Origin: an uncultured Eubacteriales bacterium
GTDB lineage: Bacteria; Bacillota; Clostridia; Oscillospirales; CAG-272
NCBI GenBank assembly: GCA_934401725.1
Contig: CAKRSS010000002.1
Span: 35,899 to 99,898, forward strand
DNA length: 64,000 nt
Reading direction: 5' to 3'
Below are positions 48,162-57,400 of the stretch, piece by piece. The first letter of the stretch is position 1. The number at the start of each line of letters is the position of its first letter. Under the pieces are notes generated by a model. It did not search any database. It saw only the letters and a list, made by a program, of their open reading frames with translations, and was not told the DNA's origin. The translations under genes and the position numbers were made by a program.

Positions 48162-49132
48162 TATCTGTTCCCCCTTTCGTTGACTACCGAGGGATTGGCA
48201 TCCGAGGTGGTGTAGCTTACCAGCGGGCCACGCTCGTTGACCGTCTCACCGGCCTGATAATCGCCGTAAAGCTCGTTGATGTCCTTGATGAACTTGCGGT
48301 TGAGCAGGTGAAGCGGGATATGCTCGGGGCAAACGCGGGAGCACTCTCCGCAGTCGGTGCAGCGCCCGGCAACGTGGAACGCTCTTATAATATGGAACAT
48401 ATTCTCTTCAAAGCTGTCGGCCGCAGCCTTGTTTTCAACGCCGGACTCAGCGTTGTCGAACACGCACTTCTCGCAGGTGCAGGCTGGGCAGGCGTTGCGG
48501 CAGGCGTTGCATCTTATGCAGCGCGACAGCTCGCCGCGCCAGAACGCAAAACGCTCATCCGCGCTCATGCTCTCGAGCTTTGCAACCATATCGAAGCGGT
48601 GGTTGTCGAGAACCTCGCCGTCCTCGCCGAGAAGCTCGTCGTAAGCAACATGCTTGTGCGACTTGCAGTCAGCGCAGCGACCGGCCAGTACGTCGGCTTT
48701 GTTGGCCTCGCGCGTGCCGTAGATAGTGTCGACGGTAACGCGGTCGCCATCAAAGGCGACGCTCTTGATGCCGGTGATTCCGGCGGCTCTCAAGCGCTCG
48801 ACGTCAGCCATACCGTCGCAGGGCACGCCGACGACGTAGACCTTCTCGCGGTTGACTCTGTGCTCACTGAGCAGCTGGTTGAAGCTGTAAGTGTCACAGG
48901 GCTTGAGGAAGACGAGCACCTTTCCCTCCTTAAGCGTCTCCTTGACGAGGTACTTCGACAGGTTAGCACCGCAGAAGGGGGTGTAGATGAGATTGTTTTC
49001 GATCTCATCCTTGCTTGTAAACACGGCAGGAGTCACGTCGTAGCAGAACTCGCCTGCAACCCAGCCGAGCACACGGTTGACCTGACCGCTCTCAAGCAGG
49101 GCGACAGCGCACTTTTTCATTGCATCTTGCAT
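48161..49132 (-). CDS. flxC: Iron-sulfur protein, FlxC-like
   Basis: 323 residues. The central region (YVVGVPCDGM, KPCDTYSFNQLLSEH) resembles coenzyme F420 hydrogenase/dehydrogenase beta-type and methylviologen hydrogenase-related subunits. Cys motifs include CADCKSHKH (~161), CIRCNACRNACPACTCEKC (in two pieces ~208-226) and CTDCGECSRVCPEH (~263). It overlaps flxD by 16 bp and meets flxB at one base, so it is tightly coupled. It probably relays electrons within the Flx module. Its cofactor content beyond [4Fe-4S] cannot be read. Confidence 0.8.
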   Translation of the reverse strand: MQDAMKKCAVALLESGQVNRVLGWVAGEFCYDVTPAVFTSKDEIENNLIYTPFCGANLSKYLVKETLKEGKVLVFLKPCDTYSFNQLLSEHRVNREKVYVVGVPCDGMADVERLRAAGITGIKSVAFDGDRVTVDTIYGTREANKADVLAGRCADCKSHKHVAYDELLGEDGEVLDNHRFDMVAKLESMSADERFAFWRGELSRCIRCNACRNACPACTCEKCVFDNAESGVENKAAADSFEENMFHIIRAFHVAGRCTDCGECSRVCPEHIPLHLLNRKFIKDINELYGDYQAGETVNERGPLVSYTTSDANPSVVNERGNR

Positions 49133-49557
49133 CTCAGGTCCTCCAGTCTCTTGTTTTCACCGAGCTTTGTGACGGCGGCCACAAAGTCGTTCATTGTCTC
49201 GGCGAACTTAGCGCCCTCAGCCGCGGACACCCACTCAACTCTCGTGCGCTCACGCTCAATACCGAGGTAATCCAGCATCGAGAACAGCAGTGTCATACGG
49301 CGGCGGGCATAGTAGTTGCCCGAGGTGTAATGGCAGTCACCGGGGTGACAGCCGCAGATAATAACGCCGTCGGCTCCGCGACCGAACGCACGCAGAACAA
49401 ACATGGGATTCACGCGGCAGGAACACGGCACGCGTATAATCTTCACGTCAGCGGGGTACGTCAGACGGTTGGTACCGGCCAGGTCGGCACCCGCATAGGA
49501 GCACCAGTTACAGCAGAAAGCCACAATTTTGGGCTTGAAGGTTTCATTTACCGGCAT
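49117..49557 (-). CDS. flxD: MvhD/FlxD-type iron-sulfur subunit
   Basis: 146 residues of the MvhD family, which connects an electron donor (hydrogenase, formate dehydrogenase or Flx) to HdrA. Conserved blocks: AFCCNWCSYAGADLAG (~residues 12-27), VPCSCRVNP (~43), GADGVIICGCHPGDCHY (~62-78) and RVEWVSAAEG (~105). The Cys set for a [2Fe-2S] cluster is complete. It overlaps the end of hdrA by 10 bp and flxC by 16 bp. Its presence marks this as an Hdr complex fed by a redox partner other than coenzymes of methanogens. Confidence 0.9.
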   Translation of the reverse strand: MPVNETFKPKIVAFCCNWCSYAGADLAGTNRLTYPADVKIIRVPCSCRVNPMFVLRAFGRGADGVIICGCHPGDCHYTSGNYYARRRMTLLFSMLDYLGIERERTRVEWVSAAEGAKFAETMNDFVAAVTKLGENKRLEDLRCKMQ

Positions 49558-51545
49558 ATCGCGTCTACCTCCGCCATGATCTGTTTGTTAGAGAAGCCCT
49601 TAAGATCCATAGCACCGGACGGGCAAGTGACAGTGCAGGCGCCGCAGCCCTGGCAGACAGCCTCGTTGACCTGCGCTACGCGGCGCAGTCTCGTGGTACG
49701 GTCGGGCATACGGAATTCCTTGTCGATGTAAGTGATAGCGCCGTAGGGGCAGACCTTCTCACACTGCGAGCAGCCGGAGCACATAAGCTCGTCGGGATGT
49801 GCGACGCAGGGGTTGCAGGTCAGGCTGTCCTTGGCGAGCAGGCCGATGACCTTCGCTGCAGCGGCTCCCGCCTGTGCAACAGTCTCGGGAATATCCTTGG
49901 GGCCCTGGCAGCATCCGGACAGGAAAACACCGGCTGTGGGGCTTTCCACGGGACGCAGCTTGGGGTGAGCCTCGGTGAAGAAGTCGTTGGTGTCCATGCT
50001 TGCGGTGAGCAGTGTTGCGAGCGGACGCGCCGTCCTATCGGGCTCGATAGCAGCGGCAAGAACCACCATATCGGCGTCGATATGCAGCTGATCGCCTGCG
50101 AGCAGGTCAGATGCCTGAACCTTGAGCTTACCGCCCTCGGGAACGACCTTACCGACCATTCCCTTGATATAATGAACGCCGTACTGTTCAACCGCTCTGC
50201 GGTAAAACTCGTCGAAGTTCTTTCCGGGAGTACGGACGTCGATGTAGAACACATAAACGTCGGTATCGGGATACTTTTCGCGCGTCAGCATGGCATGCTT
50301 TGCGGTGTACATGCAGCATATCTTGGAACAATACGGCTTGCCGCACTTGGAGGAATCGCCCGACTCACGTGAGCCGACGCACTGCACGAACACAATGGTG
50401 TGCGGGTGCTTTCCGTCGGACGGACGCAGCAGCGTACCGGCGGTGGGGCCTGCGGCGTTCATCAGACGCTCGTACTCGAGCGACGTGACGACATCGGGGC
50501 TCTGCGAGTATGCGAACTCGTCGTAAGCGTCAACCTTTATGGGATTGAAGCCGGTTGCGGCGACAATCGCGCCGTACTGAACATCGATATACTCGTCCTT
50601 GGCGTTATAATCGATAGCGCCCACCGAGCAGACCTTGGCGCAGACGCCGCACTTGCCGTTCTTGAGCATGTTGCAGTAGTCAGGGTCGATAGTCGCGACC
50701 TTCGGCACTGCCTGGGCGAACGGAATGTAGATGGCGCGGCGGTTGTCCATGCCCATGTTGAATTCGTTGGGAACCTTCTTCTGAGGGCACTTCTCGGTGC
50801 AGAGTCCGCATCCGGTGCATATGTCCTCCTTGACGTATCTCGCCTTGCGCTTGATGGTAACGTTGAAGTTGCCGACGAAGCCCTTGACGGCCGTCACTTC
50901 GCTGTACGAATAGATATGTATCTTTTCGTTCTGCGCAACGTCGACCATCTTAGGGGTCAGTATGCAGGCCGCGCAGTCCAGCGTCGGGAAGGTTTTATCA
51001 ATCTGAGCCATCTTACCGCCGATGGTGGGCTGCTTTTCAACGATGTCCACCTCAAATCCGGCATCGGCGATGTCGAGCGCAGTCTGAATGCCCGCGATAC
51101 CGCCTCCGATGACCAGAGCGCGCTTGGTAACAGGAGACTGTCCTGCAGACAGCGGCGCGTTGAGCGTCACCTTTGCGATTGCGGCACGTGCGAGGATTAT
51201 CGCCTTTTCCGTACCGGACAGCTTATCCTTGTGAATCCACGAGCACTGCTCGCGGATGTTTGCAACCTCAACCATGTAGGGGTTGAGTCCCGCAGAGGCC
51301 GCAGCCTTGCGGAATGTCGCCTCGTGCATACGAGGCGAGCAGGAGCAGATGACCACTCCCGTCAGTCCATATTTCTTGATCGAGTCAATAACAAGCTGCT
51401 GACCCGACTGAGAGCACATATACTGGTAGTCAGCGGAGAAAACCACGCCCGGCTCATTTTTAGCCGCTTCGGCAACCGCCTTCACGTCAACCGTGGCAGC
51501 GATGTTGCTTCCGCACCAGCATACGAACACGCCTATTCTTTGCAT
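49548..51545 (-). CDS. hdrA: Heterodisulfide reductase subunit A (flavin-bifurcation subunit)
   Basis: Carries the bifurcating FAD of Hdr-type complexes. 665 residues, full length. The N-terminal Fe-S region (CWCGSNI, CSCSPRMHE) is followed by the thioredoxin-reductase-like FAD domain (VIGGGIAGIQTALDIAD ~145, GGKMAQIDKTFPTLDCAACI ~180, parts). Inserted ferredoxin motifs are CTGCGLCTEKCP (~250) and CGVCAKVC (~300). C-terminal clusters are CSGCSQCEKVCPYGA and CQGCGACTVTCPSGA (~610-650). ATG 51545 has GGAG upstream. It stands in an hdrB-hdrC-hdrA-flxD order. Identification is firm. Confidence 0.93.
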   Translation of the reverse strand: MQRIGVFVCWCGSNIAATVDVKAVAEAAKNEPGVVFSADYQYMCSQSGQQLVIDSIKKYGLTGVVICSCSPRMHEATFRKAAASAGLNPYMVEVANIREQCSWIHKDKLSGTEKAIILARAAIAKVTLNAPLSAGQSPVTKRALVIGGGIAGIQTALDIADAGFEVDIVEKQPTIGGKMAQIDKTFPTLDCAACILTPKMVDVAQNEKIHIYSYSEVTAVKGFVGNFNVTIKRKARYVKEDICTGCGLCTEKCPQKKVPNEFNMGMDNRRAIYIPFAQAVPKVATIDPDYCNMLKNGKCGVCAKVCSVGAIDYNAKDEYIDVQYGAIVAATGFNPIKVDAYDEFAYSQSPDVVTSLEYERLMNAAGPTAGTLLRPSDGKHPHTIVFVQCVGSRESGDSSKCGKPYCSKICCMYTAKHAMLTREKYPDTDVYVFYIDVRTPGKNFDEFYRRAVEQYGVHYIKGMVGKVVPEGGKLKVQASDLLAGDQLHIDADMVVLAAAIEPDRTARPLATLLTASMDTNDFFTEAHPKLRPVESPTAGVFLSGCCQGPKDIPETVAQAGAAAAKVIGLLAKDSLTCNPCVAHPDELMCSGCSQCEKVCPYGAITYIDKEFRMPDRTTRLRRVAQVNEAVCQGCGACTVTCPSGAMDLKGFSNKQIMAEVDAICR

Positions 51546-51557
51546 TGCTTTTCTCCT

Positions 51558-51947
51558 TTACTTGGAATACTTTCTGTAAGCGCTGACTATTGCCTGCTGA
51601 GGCAGCTCGGGGTCGAGACGCCCGGGCAGGTCGTCGGCGGTCATGTGGTTCTCGCCCTGACGACGTATGCAGGCCAGACGAACGGCCTCGATCAGCTTTG
51701 CCGGTTCGACCTGGCGCGGGCAGCGCTCGACGCAGGCGAAGCAGGTAAGGCAACGGTATATCGAGTTGTCCTCCGTGAGCTTGTCTATCTCGCCGCGCTC
51801 GACCATGTAGACGAACTGATGCGGATGATAGCTCATCTCGTCATACGCCGGGCAGGTGCCCGAGCACTTACCGCAACGCATACACTTCAGCGGATTCACG
51901 CCGCTGATGCGGAGTATATCCTCCTTTGTGACCTTTTCACTCATCAC
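51558..51947 (-). CDS. hdrC: Heterodisulfide reductase subunit C
   Basis: 129 residues. Two [4Fe-4S] motifs, CMRCGKCSGTCPAYD (~residues 19-33) and CLTCFACVERCPRQ (~68-81), in the HdrC/GlpC arrangement. It passes electrons from HdrA to HdrB. It overlaps hdrB by four bases (ATGA) and hdrA begins 12 bp after its stop. There is no membrane anchor as in HdrE-type systems, so the complex should be soluble. Confidence 0.92.
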   Translation of the reverse strand: MMSEKVTKEDILRISGVNPLKCMRCGKCSGTCPAYDEMSYHPHQFVYMVERGEIDKLTEDNSIYRCLTCFACVERCPRQVEPAKLIEAVRLACIRRQGENHMTADDLPGRLDPELPQQAIVSAYRKYSK

Positions 51948-52723
51948 TGATTCTCCTTTAATCCGAGTGCCTCGGCCAACAGCTCGGTGAAATAGATTAC
52001 AGGCACGTCACTGCCGCAGGCGTTGAGGTTATAGCGGCAGAGCGGGCAGGCGGTGACAAGCAGCTCGGCCCCGTGGGAGGCGGCGTTTTCAATCACCGCG
52101 CCGGCGTTCTTGGACGCCTGGGTCTTGTCCTCAAGCGTCAGATAGCCGCCGCAGCACTCATTGCGCTTGGCGTAGATCACCGGCTCTGCACCAATGGCTC
52201 TGATGAAGTCCTCGAGAATTTTGGGATTCTCGGGATTGTCCATCTGCATGACCTTGGAGGGACGGAGCAAAAGGCATCCGTAGTAAGCGCCGATCTTTTT
52301 GCCGGCAAGCGGGCTTACCACAAGCTCACGCAGACGGTCAAAACCGACCGTATCGCGCAGCAGCTCGAGATAGTGGACAACCTTGGTCTCGCCATGATAA
52401 TCGGAACCGAGATAATTGTTGACGCGGGTGGCGATGTAGTCGTCCTCGGCCATGTCCCGATTGACCTGTTTTATGACGTTGTGACAGGCGGAGCACAGCG
52501 TTACCAGCACTCCGTCCTCGTCACGAGCCGCCATCAACGCTCTGACGGACGACAGCTTGGTCGCTATCTCATCATGAGCCAACGGATACACTCCGCCGCA
52601 GCACTGCCACTCGGGCAGCTCAGCGAGCCCGATTCCCAGCTTTTCCGCCGACAGACGGGCGTAGCGGTCGAGTTCCTTTGCCTTGGTCTTAAGAGTACAT
52701 CCGGGATAGTAACTGTATGTCAT
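51944..52723 (-). CDS. hdrB: Heterodisulfide reductase subunit B
   Basis: 259 residues with two CCG domains that hold the non-cubane [4Fe-4S] clusters: YPGC ... EWQCCGG ... CSACHN (residues ~8-82) and YYGC ... ECCGG ... CPLCRYN (~148-235). In methanogens HdrB reduces CoM-S-S-CoB; in FlxABCD-HdrABC of Desulfovibrio the partner is thought to be DsrC. Neither partner is encoded here, and soluble FrdAB is the only acceptor candidate in the operon. It follows fumC by 22 bp. Confidence 0.93.
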   Translation of the reverse strand: MTYSYYPGCTLKTKAKELDRYARLSAEKLGIGLAELPEWQCCGGVYPLAHDEIATKLSSVRALMAARDEDGVLVTLCSACHNVIKQVNRDMAEDDYIATRVNNYLGSDYHGETKVVHYLELLRDTVGFDRLRELVVSPLAGKKIGAYYGCLLLRPSKVMQMDNPENPKILEDFIRAIGAEPVIYAKRNECCGGYLTLEDKTQASKNAGAVIENAASHGAELLVTACPLCRYNLNACGSDVPVIYFTELLAEALGLKENQ

Positions 52724-52745
52724 TTGAATGACCCTTCCCTTTTAG

Positions 52746-54122
52746 TTATGCCATCTGCTCGGGATGGAACACCTCGTCGAATCTCTCGGCGGTGAGGAAG
52801 CCCAGCTTGACGCAGGCATCCTTGAGCGAAATGTTCTCATTGAAGGCCAGCTTGACGGTCTTCGCGGCGTTCTCGTAACCGATGTAGGGGTTCAGCGCGG
52901 TGACGAGCATGAGCGAGTTGTGCAGGTTGTGGTACATCTTGTCCTTGTTGGCGGTGATGCCGACAGCGCAGTTGACGTCGAAGGAAATGATGGACTCAGC
53001 CAGAAGACGTGCGGACTGCAGGAAATTGTAGATGCAGACGGGCATGAAAACGTTCAGCTCGAAGTTGCCCTGAGATGCAGCCATGCCGACGGCCACGTCG
53101 TTGCCCATGACCTGAACAGCGACCATGGTAACAGCCTCGCACTGAGTGGGGTTGACCTTACCGGGCATGATGGAGGAACCGGGCTCGTTCTCAGGAATGT
53201 GAATCTCGCCGAGGCCGAGGCGCGGGCCGCTTGCCAGCCAACGGATATCGTTTGCAATCTTCATCATATCGGCGGCGAGAGCCTTGAGCGCGCCGTGAGC
53301 GAACACCAGCTCGTCCTTGGAGGTCAGAGCGTGGAACTTGTTCTCAGCAGTGACGAAGGGCTTGCCGGTCAGCTGTGCGACTGCGTCTGCAACGGCGGTG
53401 TCAAAGCCCTTGGGAGCGTTCAGACCGGTACCGACCGCTGTGCCGCCGAGAGCGAGCTGATAAAGAGGAGTGATAGCCAGCTTAATCAGGGCGACGTCCT
53501 TCTCAAGGGAGGATCTCCAGCCGCTGATTTCCTGGGAGAACTTTATGGGGGTAGCATCCTGAAGGTGAGTACGGCCGCTCTTGACGATGCCCTCGTTCTC
53601 AGCCTCAAGGCGCTTGAAAGTTGCAATAAGCTCCTCAACTGCGGGAATGACCTTGTCCTCGAGTACGAGAACGGCACTGATGTGCATAGCGGTCGGGAAT
53701 GTATCGTTGGAGGACTGACTCATATTGATATCGTCATTGGGATGGCACAGCTTCTCGCCTGCGATCTCGTTCGCACGGTTGGCAATGACCTCGTTGGCGT
53801 TCATGTTGGACTGTGTGCCGGAGCCGGTTTGCCACACGACCAGCGGAAAATGCTCGTTGAGCTGGCCGGAAATAACCTCGTCGCAAGCGGCGGAAACAGC
53901 AGCCAGCTTAGCGTCGGTCATCTTCTCGGGCTTCAGGGCATGGTTGGCAATCGCAGCGGCCTTTTTGAGTATGCCGAAAGCATGGATGATTTCGCGAGGC
54001 ATGGTCTCGATACCCACACCAATCTTGAAGTTTTCGTGGCTGCGCTCGGTCTGTGCAGCCCAATACTTGTCGGCGGGTACTTTGACCTCGCCCATGGAGT
54101 CGTGTTCGATGCGATATTCCAT
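52746..54122 (-). CDS. fumC: Class II fumarate hydratase (fumarase)
   Basis: Interconverts malate and fumarate in the cytoplasm, without an Fe-S cluster. 458 residues. Fumarase/aspartase family motifs: AAQTERSHENFKIG (~25), the T-G-S-G-T segment QTGSGTQSNMNANEV (~99), HLQDATP (~187) and the signature loop GSSIMPGKVNPTQCEA (~315-330). Fumarase rather than aspartase is inferred from the short N-terminal VPADKYWAAQT context and overall similarity. It is the first gene of the 11-gene leftward operon, with a promoter ~107 bp upstream. It would supply fumarate to FrdAB. Confidence 0.92.
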   Translation of the reverse strand: MEYRIEHDSMGEVKVPADKYWAAQTERSHENFKIGVGIETMPREIIHAFGILKKAAAIANHALKPEKMTDAKLAAVSAACDEVISGQLNEHFPLVVWQTGSGTQSNMNANEVIANRANEIAGEKLCHPNDDINMSQSSNDTFPTAMHISAVLVLEDKVIPAVEELIATFKRLEAENEGIVKSGRTHLQDATPIKFSQEISGWRSSLEKDVALIKLAITPLYQLALGGTAVGTGLNAPKGFDTAVADAVAQLTGKPFVTAENKFHALTSKDELVFAHGALKALAADMMKIANDIRWLASGPRLGLGEIHIPENEPGSSIMPGKVNPTQCEAVTMVAVQVMGNDVAVGMAASQGNFELNVFMPVCIYNFLQSARLLAESIISFDVNCAVGITANKDKMYHNLHNSLMLVTALNPYIGYENAAKTVKLAFNENISLKDACVKLGFLTAERFDEVFHPEQMA

Positions 54123-54185
54123 ATCGTCAATCTCTCTTTCATATTTATTTTTTTGTTTTGCATTGAAATGGGTGTCTGCTCACCA

Positions 54186-54204
54186 AAAACGGGCTCAAAC
54201 CCGT
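54186..54204 (-). terminator. Leader hairpin followed by a T-run upstream of fumC
   Basis: On the minus strand ACGGG-TTTGAG-CCCGT followed by TTTT, within the leader between promoter 54229-54257 and fumC. The stem is only 5 bp, so it may be a weak attenuator or nothing. Confidence 0.3.
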
Positions 54205-54228
54205 CAGCGCGCAAAGCACCTCTTATAA

Positions 54229-54257
54229 ATCATATCACATTTTCGGCCAAATTGCAA
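54229..54257 (-). promoter_or_regulatory. Promoter of the fumC-hdr-flx-frd operon
   Basis: On the minus strand: -35 TTGCAA (54257-54252), 17-nt spacer, -10 TATGAT (54234-54229). It drives a leader of about 100 nt. No second promoter is obvious inside the tightly packed operon. Confidence 0.65.
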
Positions 54258-54380
54258 GCCGATTGGACAATTTTTTAACAATAATTTTATATCAAATTAC
54301 TGGTTTTGGAGTGTTGTTTTTGTCTGTTTTGATGAATGGCCCCGGCATGCGCTTTCGGCAGTGATTTTGCATTTTGTTTA

Positions 54381-54409
54381 TTGACTTTTTCGCGGTATTA
54401 TGGCATAAT
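54381..54409 (+). promoter_or_regulatory. lacZ promoter
   Basis: -35 TTGACT (54381-54386), 17-nt spacer, -10 CATAAT (54404-54409). It is divergent from the fumC promoter across about 120 bp, which is otherwise AT-rich with no clear operator. Confidence 0.65.
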
Positions 54410-54442
54410 ATCAGCGAACCAGTTTTCAAGGAGGATATACCT

Positions 54443-57400
54443 TTGAGCTTTAAGTACAATTATCATCGGGAGCTCTCGAGCCTGCACGTGGGCTGCGAGC
54501 CTCCCCGCGCTTACTACGTCCCGTTTGACTCCGACAGTGCCGCGCTTGACGGCCGCCGCGGTGCATCACCGAGGTTTATAAATCTTTGCGGTGAGTGGTC
54601 GTTCCGCTACTACCCGTCTGTGAATGACGTCGGAGACATCGCCGCACCTGACTTCCCCGCCTCAGGCATGGACAAGATTGAGGTTCCGCGCTCCTGGCAA
54701 TCGCTGACAGACCGCGGATACGACACGCCGAACTACACAAACGTCAACTACCCCTATCCCGTAGACCCGCCCTTCCTGCCCGACGACATTCCCTGCGGGC
54801 TCTACATCCGTCGCTTCAGCATAGACGGCGAGACACTGGCCTCATGCCGTGTCAACATAAACTTCGAGGGTGTCGACAGCTGCTTCTACCTGTTTGTCAA
54901 CAACAGCTTTGCGGCATACAGCCAGGTCAGCCACATGACAAGCGAGGTCGACATCACCGACCTTCTGCAAGCAGGCGAGAACGAGTTGCGCGTGCTCGTA
55001 CTCAAATGGTGCGAGGGTTCGTATCTCGAGGATCAGGACAAGTACCGCTTCTCCGGCATTTTCCGCGACGTTTATCTGCTTCTGCGCGAGCCCGTGCACG
55101 TGCGCGACATATACGTCCGTCCCGAGCTTAACGGCAATTACAGTCAGGGCGTCGTATCCGCCGAGGTGACGCTGACCGGCGCTGCTGAAATCGACTTTCA
55201 CCTCATCACCCCCACGGGCGACGAAATATCAGGGGGCAGCATCTGCCTTGACGGTAGCGGACGCTTCGAGCTGCTGGTTCCCAAGCCCGTACTCTGGTCG
55301 GATGAAACCCCTAACCTCTATCGCCTGCTGATTAAATGCGGCGCCGAGCACATCTGCATCCCCTGCGGCTTCCGTCACGTAGTTGTAAGGGACAAAGTGG
55401 TCTACATAAACGGCCAGCCCGTCAAGGCGCGCGGCGTCAACCGCCACGACAGCCACCCCATCCTCGGCTCGGCCACGCCCTACGACCACATGCTCCGCGA
55501 CCTCTACATCATGAAGGCGCACAACGTCAACATGATACGCACCAGCCACTATCCCAACGACCCGCGCCTGTGCGGTCTGTGCGACGAGCTCGGAATTTAC
55601 ATCTGCGACGAGGCTGACATCGAAACTCACGGCATGCAGCGCACCGGCAACTGGGACGCGCTCACCGACAGCCCCGACTGGACCGAGGCATACCTCGACC
55701 GCGCCCGCCGCATGATGGAGCGCGACAAGAACCACCCCTGCGTTATCATGTGGTCGGTCGGAAACGAGTCGGGAATCGGCCGCAATCACCGCGCAATGGC
55801 AGAATATTTCCACTCAAGAATCGAAGGATGTCTCGTACACTGCGAGGACATCTCAAGACGTCTGCACTACAACCTCCACTCCGACGATCCCGCAAAGCGT
55901 TCCGACATAGAATGCGACTACATCGACATCGAGAGCCGCATGTACCCCTCGCCCGCCGAGTGCCTCGCCGACTACCTCACCGGCAAGACGTACTCAAAGC
56001 CGCTGTTCCTTTGTGAATACTCGCACGCCATGGGCAACGGCCCCGGCGACCTTGAGGAATACTGGGATCTCATATGGGCGAAAAAGAGCTTCTTCGGAGG
56101 CTGCGTCTGGGAGTTTATCGACCACTCCGTCGCCATCGGCGACAACATATACACCGACCCGCACTACACCTACGGCGGCGATTTCGGCGACAAGCCAAAC
56201 GACGGCAACTTCTGCGTCGACGGTCTCGTTTACCCCGACCGTCGCCCGCACACCGGGCTTCTTGAGTACAAGCAGGCGATAAAGCCCTTCCGTGTCGAGA
56301 AGTACGACGCCGCGACCGGCGCGCTGCGACTGCGCAATCTGCGCTTTTTCACCGACCTTTCCGACCTCGATATGTTCTGGTCAATCGAGAAGAACGGCAA
56401 GATTGTCGCCGAGGGCCGCATAGCCGGGCTCAACGTCAAGCCGACGCAGGCACGCCAGTTCAAAATCGGCACAGTCGTGCCGTCCGGCGACACGGTGCTG
56501 AACGTATCGCTCAGACAGAATGTCTCGCGCCCGTGGGCAGATGTCGGCTACGAGGTCGGCTCCTGTCAGCTGACGCTTTCCGAAAGCCACGCCACCGCAT
56601 CTCTCGCCAAGCTCCCTGCCCCCGCACCGACGCTCAACGCTTTGGACGATGAGTTCATCGTGACCGCCGACGACGCGGAGTACCGGGTGAGCCGGCTCCA
56701 CGGCCTCATTGCCGGCATCCTGCACCACGGCAAGCAGCTCATATCCACTCCCATCACCCCCACGCTGTGGCGCGCTCCGACCGATAACGACCGCAAAATT
56801 AAGGTCAAATGGGTCGAGACCGGTTACGATCGCACCAATGTCAAGTGCTACTCGTGCAGTGCCGAGACAGTCGGGAACGCAGTTGTTGTGACGGCCAGGC
56901 TGTCGCTCGGCGGGCACACAAACGCGCCGGTCGCGCATATTGACGCCGTTTATTCCTTCTACAAGTCCGAGGGCGTGCGCATTGACATGCACATGAACGT
57001 CCGCGACGGGCTTCCCGAGCTGCCCCGCTTCGGCGTACAGTTCAACATGCCCGAGGGCACCGAGAATCTGCGCTACTTCGGACGCGGACCGGTTGAGAGC
57101 TACATCGATAAGCGACTCGCCTCGCGTCTCGGCGAATTCTCGACCACGGTCAGCCAGCACTTCGAGCATTACGTCCGCCCGCAGGAAAACATGGCGCACG
57201 CCGACACCCGCTGGTGCGAGGTCACCTCGCTGACCGGCCATGGACTGCTCGCGCTGCGCACCGAAGCGCCGTTCAGCTTCAATTGCAGTCACTTCACCCC
57301 CGCCCAGCTGACCTTTACCCGCCACGACTACGAACTAAAGCCGCTGCGCGAGACAGTTGTGAACATCGACTACCGCCATGCCGGTATCGGTTCCAACTCG

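Noticed and set aside
50400..51950. 516-codon frame opposite hdrA/hdrC
   Set aside because: Antisense shadow; real motifs (FAD and Fe-S cysteines) are on the minus strand.
52764..54278. 504-codon frame opposite fumC
   Set aside because: Antisense shadow of a clear fumarase, without a start signal.
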